From: Falsiruegeria mediterranea M17
GTDB lineage: Bacteria > Pseudomonadota > Alphaproteobacteria > Rhodobacterales > Rhodobacteraceae
DNA length: 64,000 bases
Assembly (NCBI RefSeq): GCF_900302455.1
Contig: NZ_ONZG01000001.1
Coordinates: forward strand, 496,001-560,000
Direction: 5' to 3'
A program made the position numbers and the translations under genes. This document shows positions 51,465 through 62,332 of this stretch, in pieces (position 1 is the stretch's first letter; each line of letters starts with the position of its first letter). Under the pieces are notes generated by a model, which saw nothing but the letters and a program-made list of their open reading frames with translations, did not search any database and had not been told where the DNA came from.

Positions 51465-52087
51465 GTCACGACCCGCAGCGTCAGGTTGATCCGTCCGCCT
51501 TTGGGCAATAGCCGGGATGATTTGAACCGGATACGGTCGATCCCGTGATAGCTCAGTCGCGCTTCACCACCCATCACCACCACATCGCCAGAGCTGAGCC
51601 ACAGGGATTCGGTTTTGCCGCCCCGTGTCGGGTTGCCCATCCGAAACAAAGCGTCATCCCCAAGGGACACAGACACCACCGGCCAAGAGAAATCGGCCTC
51701 GTCCTTGTCTTGGTGCAGGCCCATCTTGGTGTCTTCGCCGTAGTAGTTGATCAAGCAGCTGTCGGGTAGACGATCGAGACCGGAGGTGTCGCGCCAGATC
51801 GACAGAATTGATTCCGGGATCGCGGGCCAGGGGCGTCCGGCCGGATGATCGGGTTCATAACGATAGCCAGATGTGTCGGAAATCCAGCCACAAGACCCCG
51901 CAGAGGTCATGCGTACCGACATTTTCTTGCCGGACGCCGTGGACGGGTTGAACAGTGGTGCCGCCTTCAGGATCGGACGCAGAGCGTCGATTAGCGCGGC
52001 TTGGGCCTTGGAATCCAGATGGGATTTCCAAACCTCAAACCCCCGTATCAAAAGCCGCGCCACCCGCCATTCCCCATTCGTTAGCAA
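51461..52087 (-). CDS. alkB: Alpha-ketoglutarate-dependent dioxygenase AlkB
   Basis: Repairs alkylated bases by oxidative demethylation. The 208 residues include LINYYGEDTKMGLHQDKDEA, with the iron ligands H and D in HQD, DALFRMGNPTRGGKTE, SGDVVVMGGEARLSYHGID (second histidine), and INLTLRVVT with the 2-oxoglutarate-binding arginine. The start is uncertain: ATG at 52087 adds about 14 residues before the conserved IRGFEVW, and a TTG inside may be used. It overlaps the SH3 gene by four bases in convergent orientation and is divergent from dnaK. Confidence 0.9.
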   Translation of the reverse strand: MLTNGEWRVARLLIRGFEVWKSHLDSKAQAALIDALRPILKAAPLFNPSTASGKKMSVRMTSAGSCGWISDTSGYRYEPDHPAGRPWPAIPESILSIWRDTSGLDRLPDSCLINYYGEDTKMGLHQDKDEADFSWPVVSVSLGDDALFRMGNPTRGGKTESLWLSSGDVVVMGGEARLSYHGIDRIRFKSSRLLPKGGRINLTLRVVT

Positions 52088-52137
52088 AACCTTGTCAAAA
52101 AAGGTCCAAGAATCCAGAAAACCCGCGATTCACAGTG

Positions 52138-52166
52138 CTTGCAGGCCCGTTCACGCGACCTTATAT
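52138..52166 (+). promoter_or_regulatory. Predicted heat-shock (RpoH-type) promoter of dnaK
   Basis: CTTGCA at 52138-52143 and CCTTATAT at 52159-52166, spaced as in the alphaproteobacterial RpoH pattern of CTTG, about 17 bases, then a C-rich TATA. It lies about 110 bases upstream of the dnaK ATG. No CIRCE palindrome is present in the region. Confidence 0.55.
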
Positions 52167-52276
52167 ACGCCGGGACGCGCGATGGTGTAGAGCCATTCGC
52201 GCAAACGGATCGAGGTCGGGATGCCACAACGGGTTCAGGCCTCGGGTAATCGCCTTGAAGAGAAAAGGGATCGAAC

Positions 52277-54187
<1,911 letters not shown>

Positions 54188-54205
54188 CGCTTAACCGGGC
54201 TTAAA

Positions 54206-54238
54206 GGGGCCGGTCCGGTCGACGGACCGGCCCTCTTT
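54206..54238 (+). terminator. Terminator or attenuator between dnaK and dnaJ
   Basis: GGGCCGGTCCG (54207-54217) pairs perfectly with CGGACCGGCCC (54223-54233) across a 5-base loop, followed by TCTTTC. An 11-bp GC-rich stem in an operon suggests attenuation so that dnaK is made in excess of dnaJ. Confidence 0.8.
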
Positions 54239-54261
54239 CGTTGAGGCAGAAGGAATAACGG

Positions 54262-55407
54262 ATGTCAAAACGTGACTATTATGACGTGCTCGGCGTGGCC
54301 AAGGGCGCTTCGGCGGACGAGATCAAGAAGGGCTTTCGCAAGAAGGCCAAAGAACTGCATCCTGACCGCAACAAGGACAATCCAGACGCAGAATCTCAGT
54401 TCAAAGAGGCTAACGAAGCCTATGAGGTTCTGAAAGACGCCGAGAAAAAGGCAGCCTATGACCGTTTTGGCCATGCTGCGTTTGAAAACGGCATGGGTGG
54501 CGGCGGCCGTCCCGGTGCCGGCTTCGGCTCGGGCGATTTCTCGTCGGCGTTCTCGGATGTGTTCGACGACCTTTTTGGCGACTTCATGGGTGGTCAACGC
54601 GGTGGCGGTGGACGTCGTGCCGCGCGTGGTTCGGATTTGCGGTATAACCTGCGGGTGTCGCTGGATGATGCTTTTGCCGGCATGCAAAAGACGATCAACG
54701 TTCCCACCGCGGTCAGCTGTTCAGCTTGTGACGGCACCGGTGCCGAGGGCGGGGTTGAGCCCGTCACCTGTCCGACGTGTTCGGGCATGGGCAAGGTCCG
54801 CGCGCAGCAAGGTTTCTTTACCGTTGAACGGACCTGTCCGACGTGTTCGGGCCTGGGTCAGATCATCAAGAACCCCTGTAAAGTGTGCCAGGGTGCAGGC
54901 CGTGTTGAAAAGGACCGTGCTCTGTCCGTGAACATCCCTGCCGGTGTTGAAACAGGCACCCGCATTCGCCTTGCTGGCGAGGGGGAAGCCGGGATGCGCG
55001 GTGGCCCTCCGGGTGATCTGTACATCTTTGTTGAGGTGGCCCAGCATGAACTGTTCGAGCGCGACGGCGTGAACCTCTATTGCCGCGTGCCGGTTTCTAT
55101 GGCGAACGCTGCACTAGGTGGTTCGATCGAAGTGCCGACAATCGACGGTGGACGTGGTCGCGTACAGATCCCAGCGGGCAGCCAGTCGGGCCGTCAGATG
55201 CGTCTGCGCGGCAAGGGCATGCCTGCCCTTCGTGGTGGCGGTGTCGGTGACATGTTCATCGAACTGGCGGTTGAGACGCCGGTCAACCTGACCAGCCGCC
55301 AAAAGGAACTGCTGCGCGAGTTTGTGGACTTGAGTGAGGACAACAACCCAGAAGGCAAGACCTTCTTCTCCTCCGTCAAGTCATTTTGGGATGGCATGAA
55401 GGGCTGA
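54262..55407 (+). CDS. dnaJ: Chaperone DnaJ (Hsp40)
   Basis: The DnaK co-chaperone. The 381 residues have a J domain at about 1-70 with [12 protein letters not shown] (HPD motif at about 33-35), a G/F-rich linker ([19 protein letters not shown]), and four zinc motifs: [32 protein letters not shown] (about 152-217). A C-terminal substrate domain follows. It starts 74 bases after dnaK, beyond the hairpin, with AGAAGGAATAACGG upstream. Confidence 0.97.
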   Translation: MSKRDYYDVLGVAKGASADEIKKGFRKKAKELHPDRNKDNPDAESQFKEANEAYEVLKDAEKKAAYDRFGHAAFENGMGGGGRPGAGFGSGDFSSAFSDVFDDLFGDFMGGQRGGGGRRAARGSDLRYNLRVSLDDAFAGMQKTINVPTAVSCSACDGTGAEGGVEPVTCPTCSGMGKVRAQQGFFTVERTCPTCSGLGQIIKNPCKVCQGAGRVEKDRALSVNIPAGVETGTRIRLAGEGEAGMRGGPPGDLYIFVEVAQHELFERDGVNLYCRVPVSMANAALGGSIEVPTIDGGRGRVQIPAGSQSGRQMRLRGKGMPALRGGGVGDMFIELAVETPVNLTSRQKELLREFVDLSEDNNPEGKTFFSSVKSFWDGMKG

Positions 55408-55429
55408 TCCCGAATCTGAACCAATCGAG

Positions 55430-55460
55430 AGGCCGCCCTGTCAAAAGGGCGGCCTTTTTT
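55430..55460 (+). terminator. Intrinsic terminator after dnaJ
   Basis: AGGCCGCCCT (55430-55439) and AGGGCGGCCT (55446-55455) form a perfect 10-bp stem with a 6-base loop, followed by TTTTT. A textbook factor-independent terminator that should isolate dnaJ from the thi operon. Confidence 0.95.
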
Positions 55461-55544
55461 GTATCTGGAAAGGTCAATAAGTCCAGTCTGGCCCCATAAA
55501 ACAAGGCTTTTGGCTATTGATAATCCGCCCAACCCCTGAGATGT

Positions 55545-55640
55545 TCGCGTCAACCGTTGGGGTGCCTGAATTGGCTGAGAGGTGTCTGACACCAACCCAT
55601 CGAACCTGATCCGGGCAATTCCGGCGTAGGAAACGGTCTT
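55545..55640 (+). promoter_or_regulatory. TPP riboswitch (THI element)
   Basis: The conserved blocks appear in order: GGGGTGCC (55559-55566), GGCTGAGA (55573-55580), ACCCATCGAACCTGATC (55596-55612) and CCGGCGTAGGAAACGG (55621-55636). They match the THI box that binds thiamine pyrophosphate. The start of thiD is about 56 bases downstream. In this class it usually controls translation or termination; no strong intrinsic terminator is visible between the aptamer and thiD, so translational control is likely. Confidence 0.93.
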
Positions 55641-55695
55641 AGTCACAGGCTCACCTTCCATGCCCCGATTGCCCACCAAGATGATGGAGCAACCG

Positions 55696-56496
55696 ATGGC
55701 ACCAATTGCGCTTACAATCGCCGGATCCGATAGTGGTGGTGGCGCGGGTATTCAGGCAGACATCAAGGCGATGTCAGCCCTGGGGGTCTACGGCGCGAGC
55801 GTGATAACGGCTGTAACGGCGCAGAATACGAAAGCGGTGACAGCGGTTCATGGCATTCCGCTGGATGTGATTGCGGCGCAAATCGATGCCGTGCTGTCTG
55901 ATTTGAACGTGGATGCGATCAAGATCGGCATGTTGGCCACGCCCGAGATCATTCAAACCGTTGCTGATGGGATTGCTGGTTTCGACGGTCCCGTTGTGCT
56001 TGATCCTGTGATGATCGCAAAATCCGGCGACGCCCTGCTGGCGCGCGAAGCGGTGCAAACCCTGCGCGATGTGCTCTTGCCGAGCGCCACGGTTCTAACA
56101 CCAAACTTGCCTGAGGCTGCGTGTCTTTTGGACAGGATGGTTGCCGAAACACCTAAAGAAATGGTGGAGCAGGGGGTGGCATTGTGTGCGTTGGGTGCCA
56201 AAGCGGTGCTGATGAAGGGTGGCCATGCCGAGGGTGATGTTTGCCATGACCTCTTGCTGTCTGACGAACGCGTTGCGGGTGACTACACAGCTCCGCGTCG
56301 GGACACCAAAAACACGCATGGCACAGGCTGCACTCTATCGTCGTCGATAGCGGCTGGCCTCGCCAAGGGGGTGGACCTGCCCGAGGCGGTTGCGCAGGCG
56401 CATAGCTATCTGCAGGGCGCAATTGCCAGGGCGGACACGTTGGGTGTCGGTCACGGCCACGGGCCCGTTCACCATTTCCACAAGGTTTGGGCATGA
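55696..56496 (+). CDS. thiD: HMP/HMP-phosphate kinase ThiD
   Basis: Phosphorylates hydroxymethylpyrimidine (HMP) and its monophosphate. From ATG 55696 (GGAG seven bases upstream) it is 266 residues: IALTIAGSDSGGGAGIQADI (about 4-23), YGASVITAVTAQNT, VLDPVMIAKSGDALL, LTPNLPEAACLLD, VLMKGGH and KNTHGTGCTLSSSIAAGLAK (about 202-221) with the catalytic Cys. Earlier in-frame ATGs at 55660, 55681 and 55684 add unconserved residues. It is first of the thi operon; the stop overlaps the thiO start. Confidence 0.95.
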   Translation: MAPIALTIAGSDSGGGAGIQADIKAMSALGVYGASVITAVTAQNTKAVTAVHGIPLDVIAAQIDAVLSDLNVDAIKIGMLATPEIIQTVADGIAGFDGPVVLDPVMIAKSGDALLAREAVQTLRDVLLPSATVLTPNLPEAACLLDRMVAETPKEMVEQGVALCALGAKAVLMKGGHAEGDVCHDLLLSDERVAGDYTAPRRDTKNTHGTGCTLSSSIAAGLAKGVDLPEAVAQAHSYLQGAIARADTLGVGHGHGPVHHFHKVWA

Positions 56497-57470
56497 GCGA
56501 TTTTTCCGTCATAGGGGCTGGCGTTGCCGGTCTGGCCGTCGCGACGGAACTGGTCGCGCGTGGTGCTACGGTGGATGTTTATGACCCCGCTGGCCCTCCG
56601 GGCCCGCATGGATGTTCTTGGTGGGCGGGTGGCATGCTGGCGCCTTGGTGTGAATATGAGAATGCCGAAGAGCCTGTGCTTCGTCTGGGGCAAGAGGCCA
56701 TCGGCTGGTGGGCAGACAAGACGGACGTGACCTTTGCCGGAACGCTGGTGGTCGCCAATGCCCGCGATCTGCCAGATCTGCGCCGGTTTTCACGACGTAC
56801 CGAGGGGTTCACGGATGTCGGTCGTGGTGAGATCGCCCAATTAGAGCCTGATCTGGCTGCATTCGGCAAAGGGCTCTATTTCGAAAAAGAGGCCCATCTA
56901 GATCCACGCAAGGCACTGGCTGATCTGCATGCCGGGTTGGTCGAAAAGCGAGTGACCTTTCATCAAACCGAGGCGCCAGAAGGATTGGGAAAGGCAATCG
57001 ATTGCCGGGGCTTGTCCGCGCGCGATTTTCTGACTGATCTGCGCGGCGTAAAGGGTGAGATGTTGGTTATCCGCGCGCCAGATGTGGCTCTAACCCGACC
57101 TGTTCGTCTGCTGCACCCGCGTCTGCCGCTTTACATTGTGCCGCGCGGAGATGGCGTTTACATGCTGGGCGCCACGATGATCGAAAGTGAGGATTCGGGT
57201 CGGATCACCGCACGCTCGATGCTGGAACTGCTGAGCTCTGCCTATGCCCTGAACCCGGCCTTTGGCGAGGCCGAGGTGCTGGAAATCGGCGTCGATCTGC
57301 GACCTGCATTTCCCGACAACTTGCCGCGTATTCGCCGGATCGGCGGGCGGGTCTATGCCAATGGCCTTTATCGGCACGGGTATCTGCTCGCGCCTGCGGT
57401 GGCACGCGGTGTTGCTGACTTGGTGCTGGACAACAAACATTCGGAGATGGTCGATGAAGATCGTGCTTAA
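56493..57470 (+). CDS. thiO: Glycine oxidase ThiO
   Basis: FAD enzyme that oxidises glycine to dehydroglycine for thiazole synthesis under aerobic conditions. The 325 residues begin MSDFSVIGAGVAGLAVATEL with the dinucleotide fold GAGVAG (about 8-13), then CSWWAGGMLAPWCEYENAEE, VYMLGATMIESEDSGRITAR and YRHGYLLAPAVARGVADLVL near the end. Start ATG at 56493 overlaps the thiD stop (ATGA). Its presence in place of thiH supports an oxygen-dependent pathway. Confidence 0.92.
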   Translation: MSDFSVIGAGVAGLAVATELVARGATVDVYDPAGPPGPHGCSWWAGGMLAPWCEYENAEEPVLRLGQEAIGWWADKTDVTFAGTLVVANARDLPDLRRFSRRTEGFTDVGRGEIAQLEPDLAAFGKGLYFEKEAHLDPRKALADLHAGLVEKRVTFHQTEAPEGLGKAIDCRGLSARDFLTDLRGVKGEMLVIRAPDVALTRPVRLLHPRLPLYIVPRGDGVYMLGATMIESEDSGRITARSMLELLSSAYALNPAFGEAEVLEIGVDLRPAFPDNLPRIRRIGGRVYANGLYRHGYLLAPAVARGVADLVLDNKHSEMVDEDRA

Positions 57471-57648
57471 CGGCGAACCCCGTGAGGTGGCCGCTGAAAC
57501 CTTGACCGCTTTGCTCGACGAATGCGGTTTCTCAGGCCGGGTTGCCACGGCAGTGAATGAGGATTTTGTGCCCTCGTCCCTGCGCGCGGGTCACCGATTG
57601 AACGATGGCGACCGGGTCGAGGTTCTCGCTCCGATGCAGGGGGGCTAA
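57454..57648 (+). CDS. thiS: Sulfur carrier protein ThiS
   Basis: A 64-residue ubiquitin-like protein starting [20 protein letters not shown] and ending [10 protein letters not shown]; the C-terminal Gly-Gly is adenylated and thiocarboxylated. It overlaps thiO by 17 bases and is followed by thiG five bases later. This small gene is easy to miss, but length, C-terminus and position fit. Confidence 0.93.
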   Translation: MKIVLNGEPREVAAETLTALLDECGFSGRVATAVNEDFVPSSLRAGHRLNDGDRVEVLAPMQGG

Positions 57649-57652
57649 GGCG

Positions 57653-58417
57653 ATGCGGACGTTTTATGGCACTGAACTGTCCAACCCTCTGATGCTGGGC
57701 ACGGCGCAATATCCCAGCCCGGCGATCTTGGAACAGGCATTCCGCGACAGCGGCGCAGGCGTAGCCACGGTGTCGCTGCGGCGTGAGGGTGGCGCAGGGC
57801 AGACGTTCTGGCAGATGATCCAGGACCTTGGCGTGCTGATCCTGCCCAATACCGCCGGCTGTCACACGGTGAAAGAGGCCGTCACAACCGCCCATATGGC
57901 GCGCGAGGTGTTTGACACCAAATGGATCAAGCTGGAACTGATCGGCCACACCGACAGCCTGCAACCGGATGTGTTCCAACTGGTCGAGGCCGCGCGCATT
58001 CTGACTGAGGACGGGTTTCAGGTGTTCCCCTACACCACCGATGACCTGATCGTTGGCGAGCGGTTGCTCGAAGCAGGGTGTGAGGTATTGATGCCATGGG
58101 GCGCTCCGATTGGATCGGGCCGCGGGCTGAACAACGAATACGCCCTGCGTGCGATGCGAGCAGAGTTTCCCGATGTGCCGCTGGTGGTGGATGCAGGAAT
58201 TGGCCTGCCGTCGCACGCCTCGCATGCGATGGAGCTGGGCTATGACGCCGTTTTGCTGAACACCGCTGTCGCCCGCGCGGGTGAACCGCAGCTGATGGCC
58301 AAGGCCATGGCGCTGGCGGTCGAGGCCGGGCGATTGGCGCACGAGGCCGATCCGATCGAGGCGCGCGATATGGCCGAAGCTTCAACCCCCGTCATCGGAA
58401 AGGCGTTTCTGTCATGA
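57653..58417 (+). CDS. thiG: Thiazole synthase ThiG
   Basis: Forms the thiazole ring from DXP, dehydroglycine and ThiS thiocarboxylate. The 254 residues start [54 protein letters not shown] (catalytic lysine about 100), [40 protein letters not shown] and [14 protein letters not shown] follow in order. Starts five bases after thiS; the stop overlaps thiE (ATGA). Confidence 0.95.
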   Translation: MRTFYGTELSNPLMLGTAQYPSPAILEQAFRDSGAGVATVSLRREGGAGQTFWQMIQDLGVLILPNTAGCHTVKEAVTTAHMAREVFDTKWIKLELIGHTDSLQPDVFQLVEAARILTEDGFQVFPYTTDDLIVGERLLEAGCEVLMPWGAPIGSGRGLNNEYALRAMRAEFPDVPLVVDAGIGLPSHASHAMELGYDAVLLNTAVARAGEPQLMAKAMALAVEAGRLAHEADPIEARDMAEASTPVIGKAFLS

Positions 58418-59010
58418 GCCTGGATCGTTTCTACCCCATCTTCGACCACACCGACTGGCTGGAACGGATGCTGCCCTTGGGCATCAAGCTCGTGCAGCTG
58501 CGGATCAAGGATCAACCTGACGACGTGGTGCGCGAACAGATTGCCAAGGGGCGAGACCTGTGTGCCGAATATGGCTGTGTTCTGGTGATCAACGATTATT
58601 GGGAGGCGGCGATTGATCTGGGAGTCGAGTGGATCCACCTCGGCCAGGAAGATTTGGATGATGCAGACCTGGTCGGGATCCGAAAAGCGGGTCTAAAACT
58701 TGGCGTTTCAACCCATGACGATGACGAGTTGGAGCGGGTTTTGGAGATGAACCCGGACTATGTCGCGCTTGGGCCCGTCTATCCCACAATCCTGAAAAAG
58801 ATGAAGTGGCACCAGCAGGGCTTGCCCCGCGTCACCGAATGGAAAGAGCGTGTGGGCAACATCCCTTTGGTCGGTATCGGTGGGATGAGTGTCGAGCGTG
58901 CGCCCGGCGTTTTGGAGGCTGGCGCAGACATCGTTTCGGCTGTGACCGACATCACTCTGAACGCTGACCCCGAAAGCCGCGTGTGCCAGTGGATTGAGGC
59001 AACGCGATGA
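58414..59010 (+). CDS. thiE: Thiamine-phosphate synthase ThiE
   Basis: Condenses HMP-PP with thiazole phosphate. The 198 residues form a TIM barrel with [45 protein letters not shown], the phosphate motif [12 protein letters not shown] (about 117-128), VGIGGMSVE and [12 protein letters not shown]. It fits the shorter alphaproteobacterial ThiE type. It overlaps both thiG and thiF by four bases. Confidence 0.9.
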   Translation: MSLDRFYPIFDHTDWLERMLPLGIKLVQLRIKDQPDDVVREQIAKGRDLCAEYGCVLVINDYWEAAIDLGVEWIHLGQEDLDDADLVGIRKAGLKLGVSTHDDDELERVLEMNPDYVALGPVYPTILKKMKWHQQGLPRVTEWKERVGNIPLVGIGGMSVERAPGVLEAGADIVSAVTDITLNADPESRVCQWIEATR

Positions 59011-59972
59011 GCCGCTACGCTCGCCAGATGATCCTACCGCAGGTCGGGGCGCAGGGACAGGATCGCCTGTCCCGCGCCCGCGTGCTGGTGGTCGGCTGTG
59101 GCGGGTTGGCGGCCCCGGTGTTGCCTATGTTGGCTGGTGCGGGTGTCGGGCATCTGACTTTGCTGGATCCGGATGTCGTGGATCTGTCCAACCTGCACCG
59201 ACAGACGCTTTTCACGGAAGCGGATTGTGGTGCGTCAAAGGCCGGCGTGGTTGCCGCACGGTGCCAAGCGTTGAATTCCGACATCATCGTTGAAGCTCAA
59301 AAACAGGCTCTAACACCGGCAAATGTAGCTGATTTAGTCGCAGATTTTGATCTGATCCTTGATTGTGCCGACAGCTATGCGGCGAGCTATACGTTGAGTG
59401 ATGAATGCCTGAAACAAGGCAGTCCATTGATCAGCGCGTCGGTCCTTGGATTGGGCGGCTATGTCGGCGGCTTCTGCGGTGGCGTGCCGTCGCTGCGCGC
59501 CATTTTCCCCGAGGCTCCGGACAGCGCTGCGAGCTGCGCGACGGCGGGTGTTCTGGGCCCGGTCGTGGGGATGATCGGCGCGCTTCAGGCGCAGATGGCG
59601 CTGGCCGTGCTGATGGGGCTGGAACCGTCGCCCTTGGGGCAAATGGTGCAGTTCGATGCGCAAAACTATCGCAGCACCTCATTTCGCTTTGATGGCGCGC
59701 CCGAGCCCGAGGCAGCATTGCGCTTTGCTGTCCCCACCGAACTCACCGATCAGGACATGATCATTGAATTGCGCGGCGCAGAGGAGGCCCCCGTGCCGAT
59801 CCTTTCCACCGCGACCCGTATCGCACCGGAGGAGGTGCAGAACCATCTGCCCGACCCTGACAGGCGTATTGCGCTGTGTTGTGCCACCGGCCTCAGGGCC
59901 TGGCGCACTGCTGAGCGCATTCAACAAATTTGGCCCGGCGAGATTGTCCTTGTCGCGGCCTCAACCTCATGA
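59007..59972 (+). CDS. thiF: ThiF/MoeB-type adenylyltransferase with C-terminal rhodanese-like domain
   Basis: A 321-residue E1-like enzyme that adenylates the C-terminus of ThiS. The nucleotide motif is VLVVGCGGLAAPVLPMLA (about 26-43), LLDPDVVDLSNLHRQTLF, DLILDCADSYAASYTL and SAASCATAGVLGPVVGMIGA. The two C-x-x-C zinc pairs usual for ThiF/MoeB are missing; PSLRAIFP occupies the first pair. The C-terminal part (about 245-321) has ALCCATGLRAWRTAER, a rhodanese-like loop C-A-T-G-L-R. Such a fusion could transfer sulfur directly. It is followed 20 bases later by the HMP-binding protein. Confidence 0.88.
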   Translation: MSRYARQMILPQVGAQGQDRLSRARVLVVGCGGLAAPVLPMLAGAGVGHLTLLDPDVVDLSNLHRQTLFTEADCGASKAGVVAARCQALNSDIIVEAQKQALTPANVADLVADFDLILDCADSYAASYTLSDECLKQGSPLISASVLGLGGYVGGFCGGVPSLRAIFPEAPDSAASCATAGVLGPVVGMIGALQAQMALAVLMGLEPSPLGQMVQFDAQNYRSTSFRFDGAPEPEAALRFAVPTELTDQDMIIELRGAEEAPVPILSTATRIAPEEVQNHLPDPDRRIALCCATGLRAWRTAERIQQIWPGEIVLVAASTS

Positions 59973-59991
59973 AGCATAAGGAAACGCGAAC

Positions 59992-60927
59992 ATGAAGAAA
60001 ATGCTGACCGCATTGGCCATGCTGGCCGCGACCCCGGCGATGGCTGCCGACAAGATGACCGTCCTCTTGGATTGGTTCATCAACCCCGATCACGGCCCGA
60101 TCATCGTGGCGCAGGAAAAGGGCTATTTCGCCGATCAGGGCCTTGAGGTCGAGATTGTCGCGCCCGCAGACCCGTCTGCCCCGCCGCGTCTGGTTGCTGC
60201 CGGTCAGGCTGATCTGGCCGTGTCCTATCAGCCGCAGCTGCACCTGCAAATCCACGAAGGCCTGCCGCTCAAGCGCGTTGGTACATTGGTTGCGACCCCG
60301 CTGAACTGCCTGCTGGTTCTGGAAGAAGGCCCGATCAAATCGCCCGCCGATCTGAAGGGCAAGAAGATCGGCTTTTCGGTCGCCGGCGTGGAAGAGGCGG
60401 TTCTGGGCGCAGTTCTGGGCAAATACGACGTGGCGCTCAGCGATGTTGAGATGATCAATGTCAACTTCTCACTCTCGCCCTCGCTGATGTCGGGTCAGGT
60501 AGATGCGGTGATCGGTGCCTACCGGAACTTTGAGCTGAACCAGATGGACATCGAAGGAGAGCCTGGCACCTGCTTCTACATCGAGGAAGAGGGCGTGCCG
60601 TCTTATGACGAGCTCATCTATGTCGCCAACCCCGAGACGATGGATGCCGAAAAAGTGGCTCGCTTTCTGCGCGCGACCGAGCTGGCAACGCAGTACATTG
60701 TCAACAACCCGGTCAAAAGTTGGGAAATCTTCTCGGGCACCTCGACCGAGCTGCAGGATGAGCTGAACAAGCGCGCCTGGGTCGACACGCTGCCGCGCTT
60801 TGCCCTGCGCCCTGCCGGGTTCGACCATGGCCGCTATGCCCGGTTCGAGGCATTCCTGAAGGACAGCGGCATGATCGACAGCATCAACCCGGTTGATGCC
60901 ATCACCATCGACGTGACCGCAAAATGA
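59992..60927 (+). CDS. thiY: HMP (thiamine pyrimidine precursor) ABC substrate-binding protein, ThiY type
   Basis: A 311-residue periplasmic binding protein of the NMT1/THI5 family. It has a signal peptide (MLTALAMLAATPAMAADK, about 4-21), LDWFINPDHGPIIVAQEKGY, GLEVEIVAPADPSAPPRLVA, AGQADLAVSYQPQLHLQI, and later SGQVDAVIGAYRNFELNQM. In this operon it probably binds formylaminopyrimidine or HMP for the ThiXZ transporter. Its stop overlaps the tenA start (ATGA). Confidence 0.9.
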   Translation: MKKMLTALAMLAATPAMAADKMTVLLDWFINPDHGPIIVAQEKGYFADQGLEVEIVAPADPSAPPRLVAAGQADLAVSYQPQLHLQIHEGLPLKRVGTLVATPLNCLLVLEEGPIKSPADLKGKKIGFSVAGVEEAVLGAVLGKYDVALSDVEMINVNFSLSPSLMSGQVDAVIGAYRNFELNQMDIEGEPGTCFYIEEEGVPSYDELIYVANPETMDAEKVARFLRATELATQYIVNNPVKSWEIFSGTSTELQDELNKRAWVDTLPRFALRPAGFDHGRYARFEAFLKDSGMIDSINPVDAITIDVTAK

Positions 60928-61607
60928 GCACGGCACCGGATTATGGCCGCGCCTTTGGCCTGATGCGCGCGGCTTCGGGCGATGTGTGGCGGGATTATAC
61001 CCGCCACGCGTTTGTCGAGGGGCTTAAGGACGGCACCCTCCCGCGTGAGGCGTTCTTGCACTACCTGCGGCAGGACTATGTGTTCCTGATCCACTTCAGC
61101 CGCGCTTGGGCGCTGGCAGTGGTGAAATCGGAAACGCACGAGGAAATGCTGCTGGCCTCAGCCACAGTGAACGGCCTGATTAGCGAAGAGATGAAGCTGC
61201 ACATCGGCATCTGTGCCGAGGCGGGGATCTCACAAGATGAGTTGTTCGCAACACCTGAGCGGCCCGAAAACTTGGCTTATACTCGCTTTGTACTGGAGGC
61301 GGGGTATTCCGGCGATCTGCTCAGCCTGCTGGCGGCGCTTGCACCCTGCGTCATGGGCTATGGTGAAATTGGCGCGCGTCTGTCGGACGAGGCGACCAGC
61401 GAGACCTATCGCGACTGGATCAACACTTATGCGGGCGATGAATATCAAGGGTCGGTCCGCGCAGTGGGTGAGCTACTGGATGGTGCGCTGACCCGTCGCT
61501 TGAGCGAGAACTATGACCAACTGCCGACTTGGGATGGCCTGTGCCGCACTTTCAACATGGCAACCCAACTTGAGGTCGGGTTCTGGCAGATGGGAATGAC
61601 CCCGTAA
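60924..61607 (+). CDS. tenA: Thiaminase II / aminopyrimidine aminohydrolase TenA
   Basis: Salvages HMP by hydrolysing aminomethyl-HMP from degraded thiamine. The 227 residues have LPREAFLHYLRQDYVFLIHF (about 35-54), YTRFVLEAGYSGDLLSLLAA, the catalytic cysteine in LAPCVMGYGEIG (about 143-154), and the conserved LEVGFWQMGM near the end. The operon partner ThiY supplies the pyrimidine. Its stop shares a base with the thiZ start. Confidence 0.93.
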   Translation: MSTAPDYGRAFGLMRAASGDVWRDYTRHAFVEGLKDGTLPREAFLHYLRQDYVFLIHFSRAWALAVVKSETHEEMLLASATVNGLISEEMKLHIGICAEAGISQDELFATPERPENLAYTRFVLEAGYSGDLLSLLAALAPCVMGYGEIGARLSDEATSETYRDWINTYAGDEYQGSVRAVGELLDGALTRRLSENYDQLPTWDGLCRTFNMATQLEVGFWQMGMTP

Positions 61608-62332
61608 TGACCGCGCCCGAGATCATCGTTCAAGGGCAGGCCACCATTGGCGCGGCGCAGCTATTTGCGCCGTTGTCGCTGTCATTGGCAGCGGGAAAAT
61701 GGACCTGCCTTCTGGGCGGCTCGGGCGTCGGGAAATCCACTGTGCTCAGGCTGATTGCCGGGTTGCAGACGGGGGCCGTGTTTGACGGCTCCATCACCGC
61801 ATCAGATGGCGGTGAGGTGGTGCCGCGCGTAGCCTATATGGCACAGGACGACCTGCTGCTGCCTTGGGCGACGGTGACGCAGAATATTACGCTTGGCGCG
61901 CGGTTGCGCGGCGAAAGGCCCGATCAGGAGCGGCTGCAGCGGTTGTTGGGACGAGTGCGGTTGACTGAACACGCCAGCAAGAAACCAGCCGAGCTGTCGG
62001 GTGGGCAACGGCAGCGGGTGGCGCTTGCACGTACGTTGATGGAGGATAAACCGGTCATCCTGCTGGACGAGCCGTTTTCGGCGCTGGATGCGCAGACGAG
62101 GGCGGACATGCAGGACCTGGCGGTCGAACTGCTCGCCGGGCGCACGGTGCTCTTGGTGACTCATGATCCCGGAGAGGCCGCGCGTCTTGGGCATTCTATC
62201 GTGGTCATGGAGCAATCGGGGCTGACCCATTGTCCACCGCCAACAGCAGATGTACCGCGCAAGGTCGATGGCCTCGACACGCTGGCGGCACAGGCGGCTC
62301 TGCTGCGAATGCTACGGGGAGAGGCGGCATGA
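61607..62332 (+). CDS. thiZ: HMP ABC transporter ATP-binding protein ThiZ
   Basis: A 241-residue ABC ATPase of the NitT/TauT group: Walker A CLLGGSGVGKSTVLRLIAGL (about 34-53), Q-loop YMAQDDLLLPWATV, signature ELSGGQRQRVALARTL, Walker B PVILLDEPFSALDAQTRADM, H-loop LVTHDPGEAARLG. It is placed between tenA and thiX, and ATG overlaps the tenA stop. The transport substrate is inferred from context. Confidence 0.9.
   Translation: MTAPEIIVQGQATIGAAQLFAPLSLSLAAGKWTCLLGGSGVGKSTVLRLIAGLQTGAVFDGSITASDGGEVVPRVAYMAQDDLLLPWATVTQNITLGARLRGERPDQERLQRLLGRVRLTEHASKKPAELSGGQRQRVALARTLMEDKPVILLDEPFSALDAQTRADMQDLAVELLAGRTVLLVTHDPGEAARLGHSIVVMEQSGLTHCPPPTADVPRKVDGLDTLAAQAALLRMLRGEAA

Noticed and set aside
57467-58342. 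A 291-codon open frame on the minus strand opposite thiS-thiG
   Set aside because: Antisense to a well-supported thi operon and without motif support.
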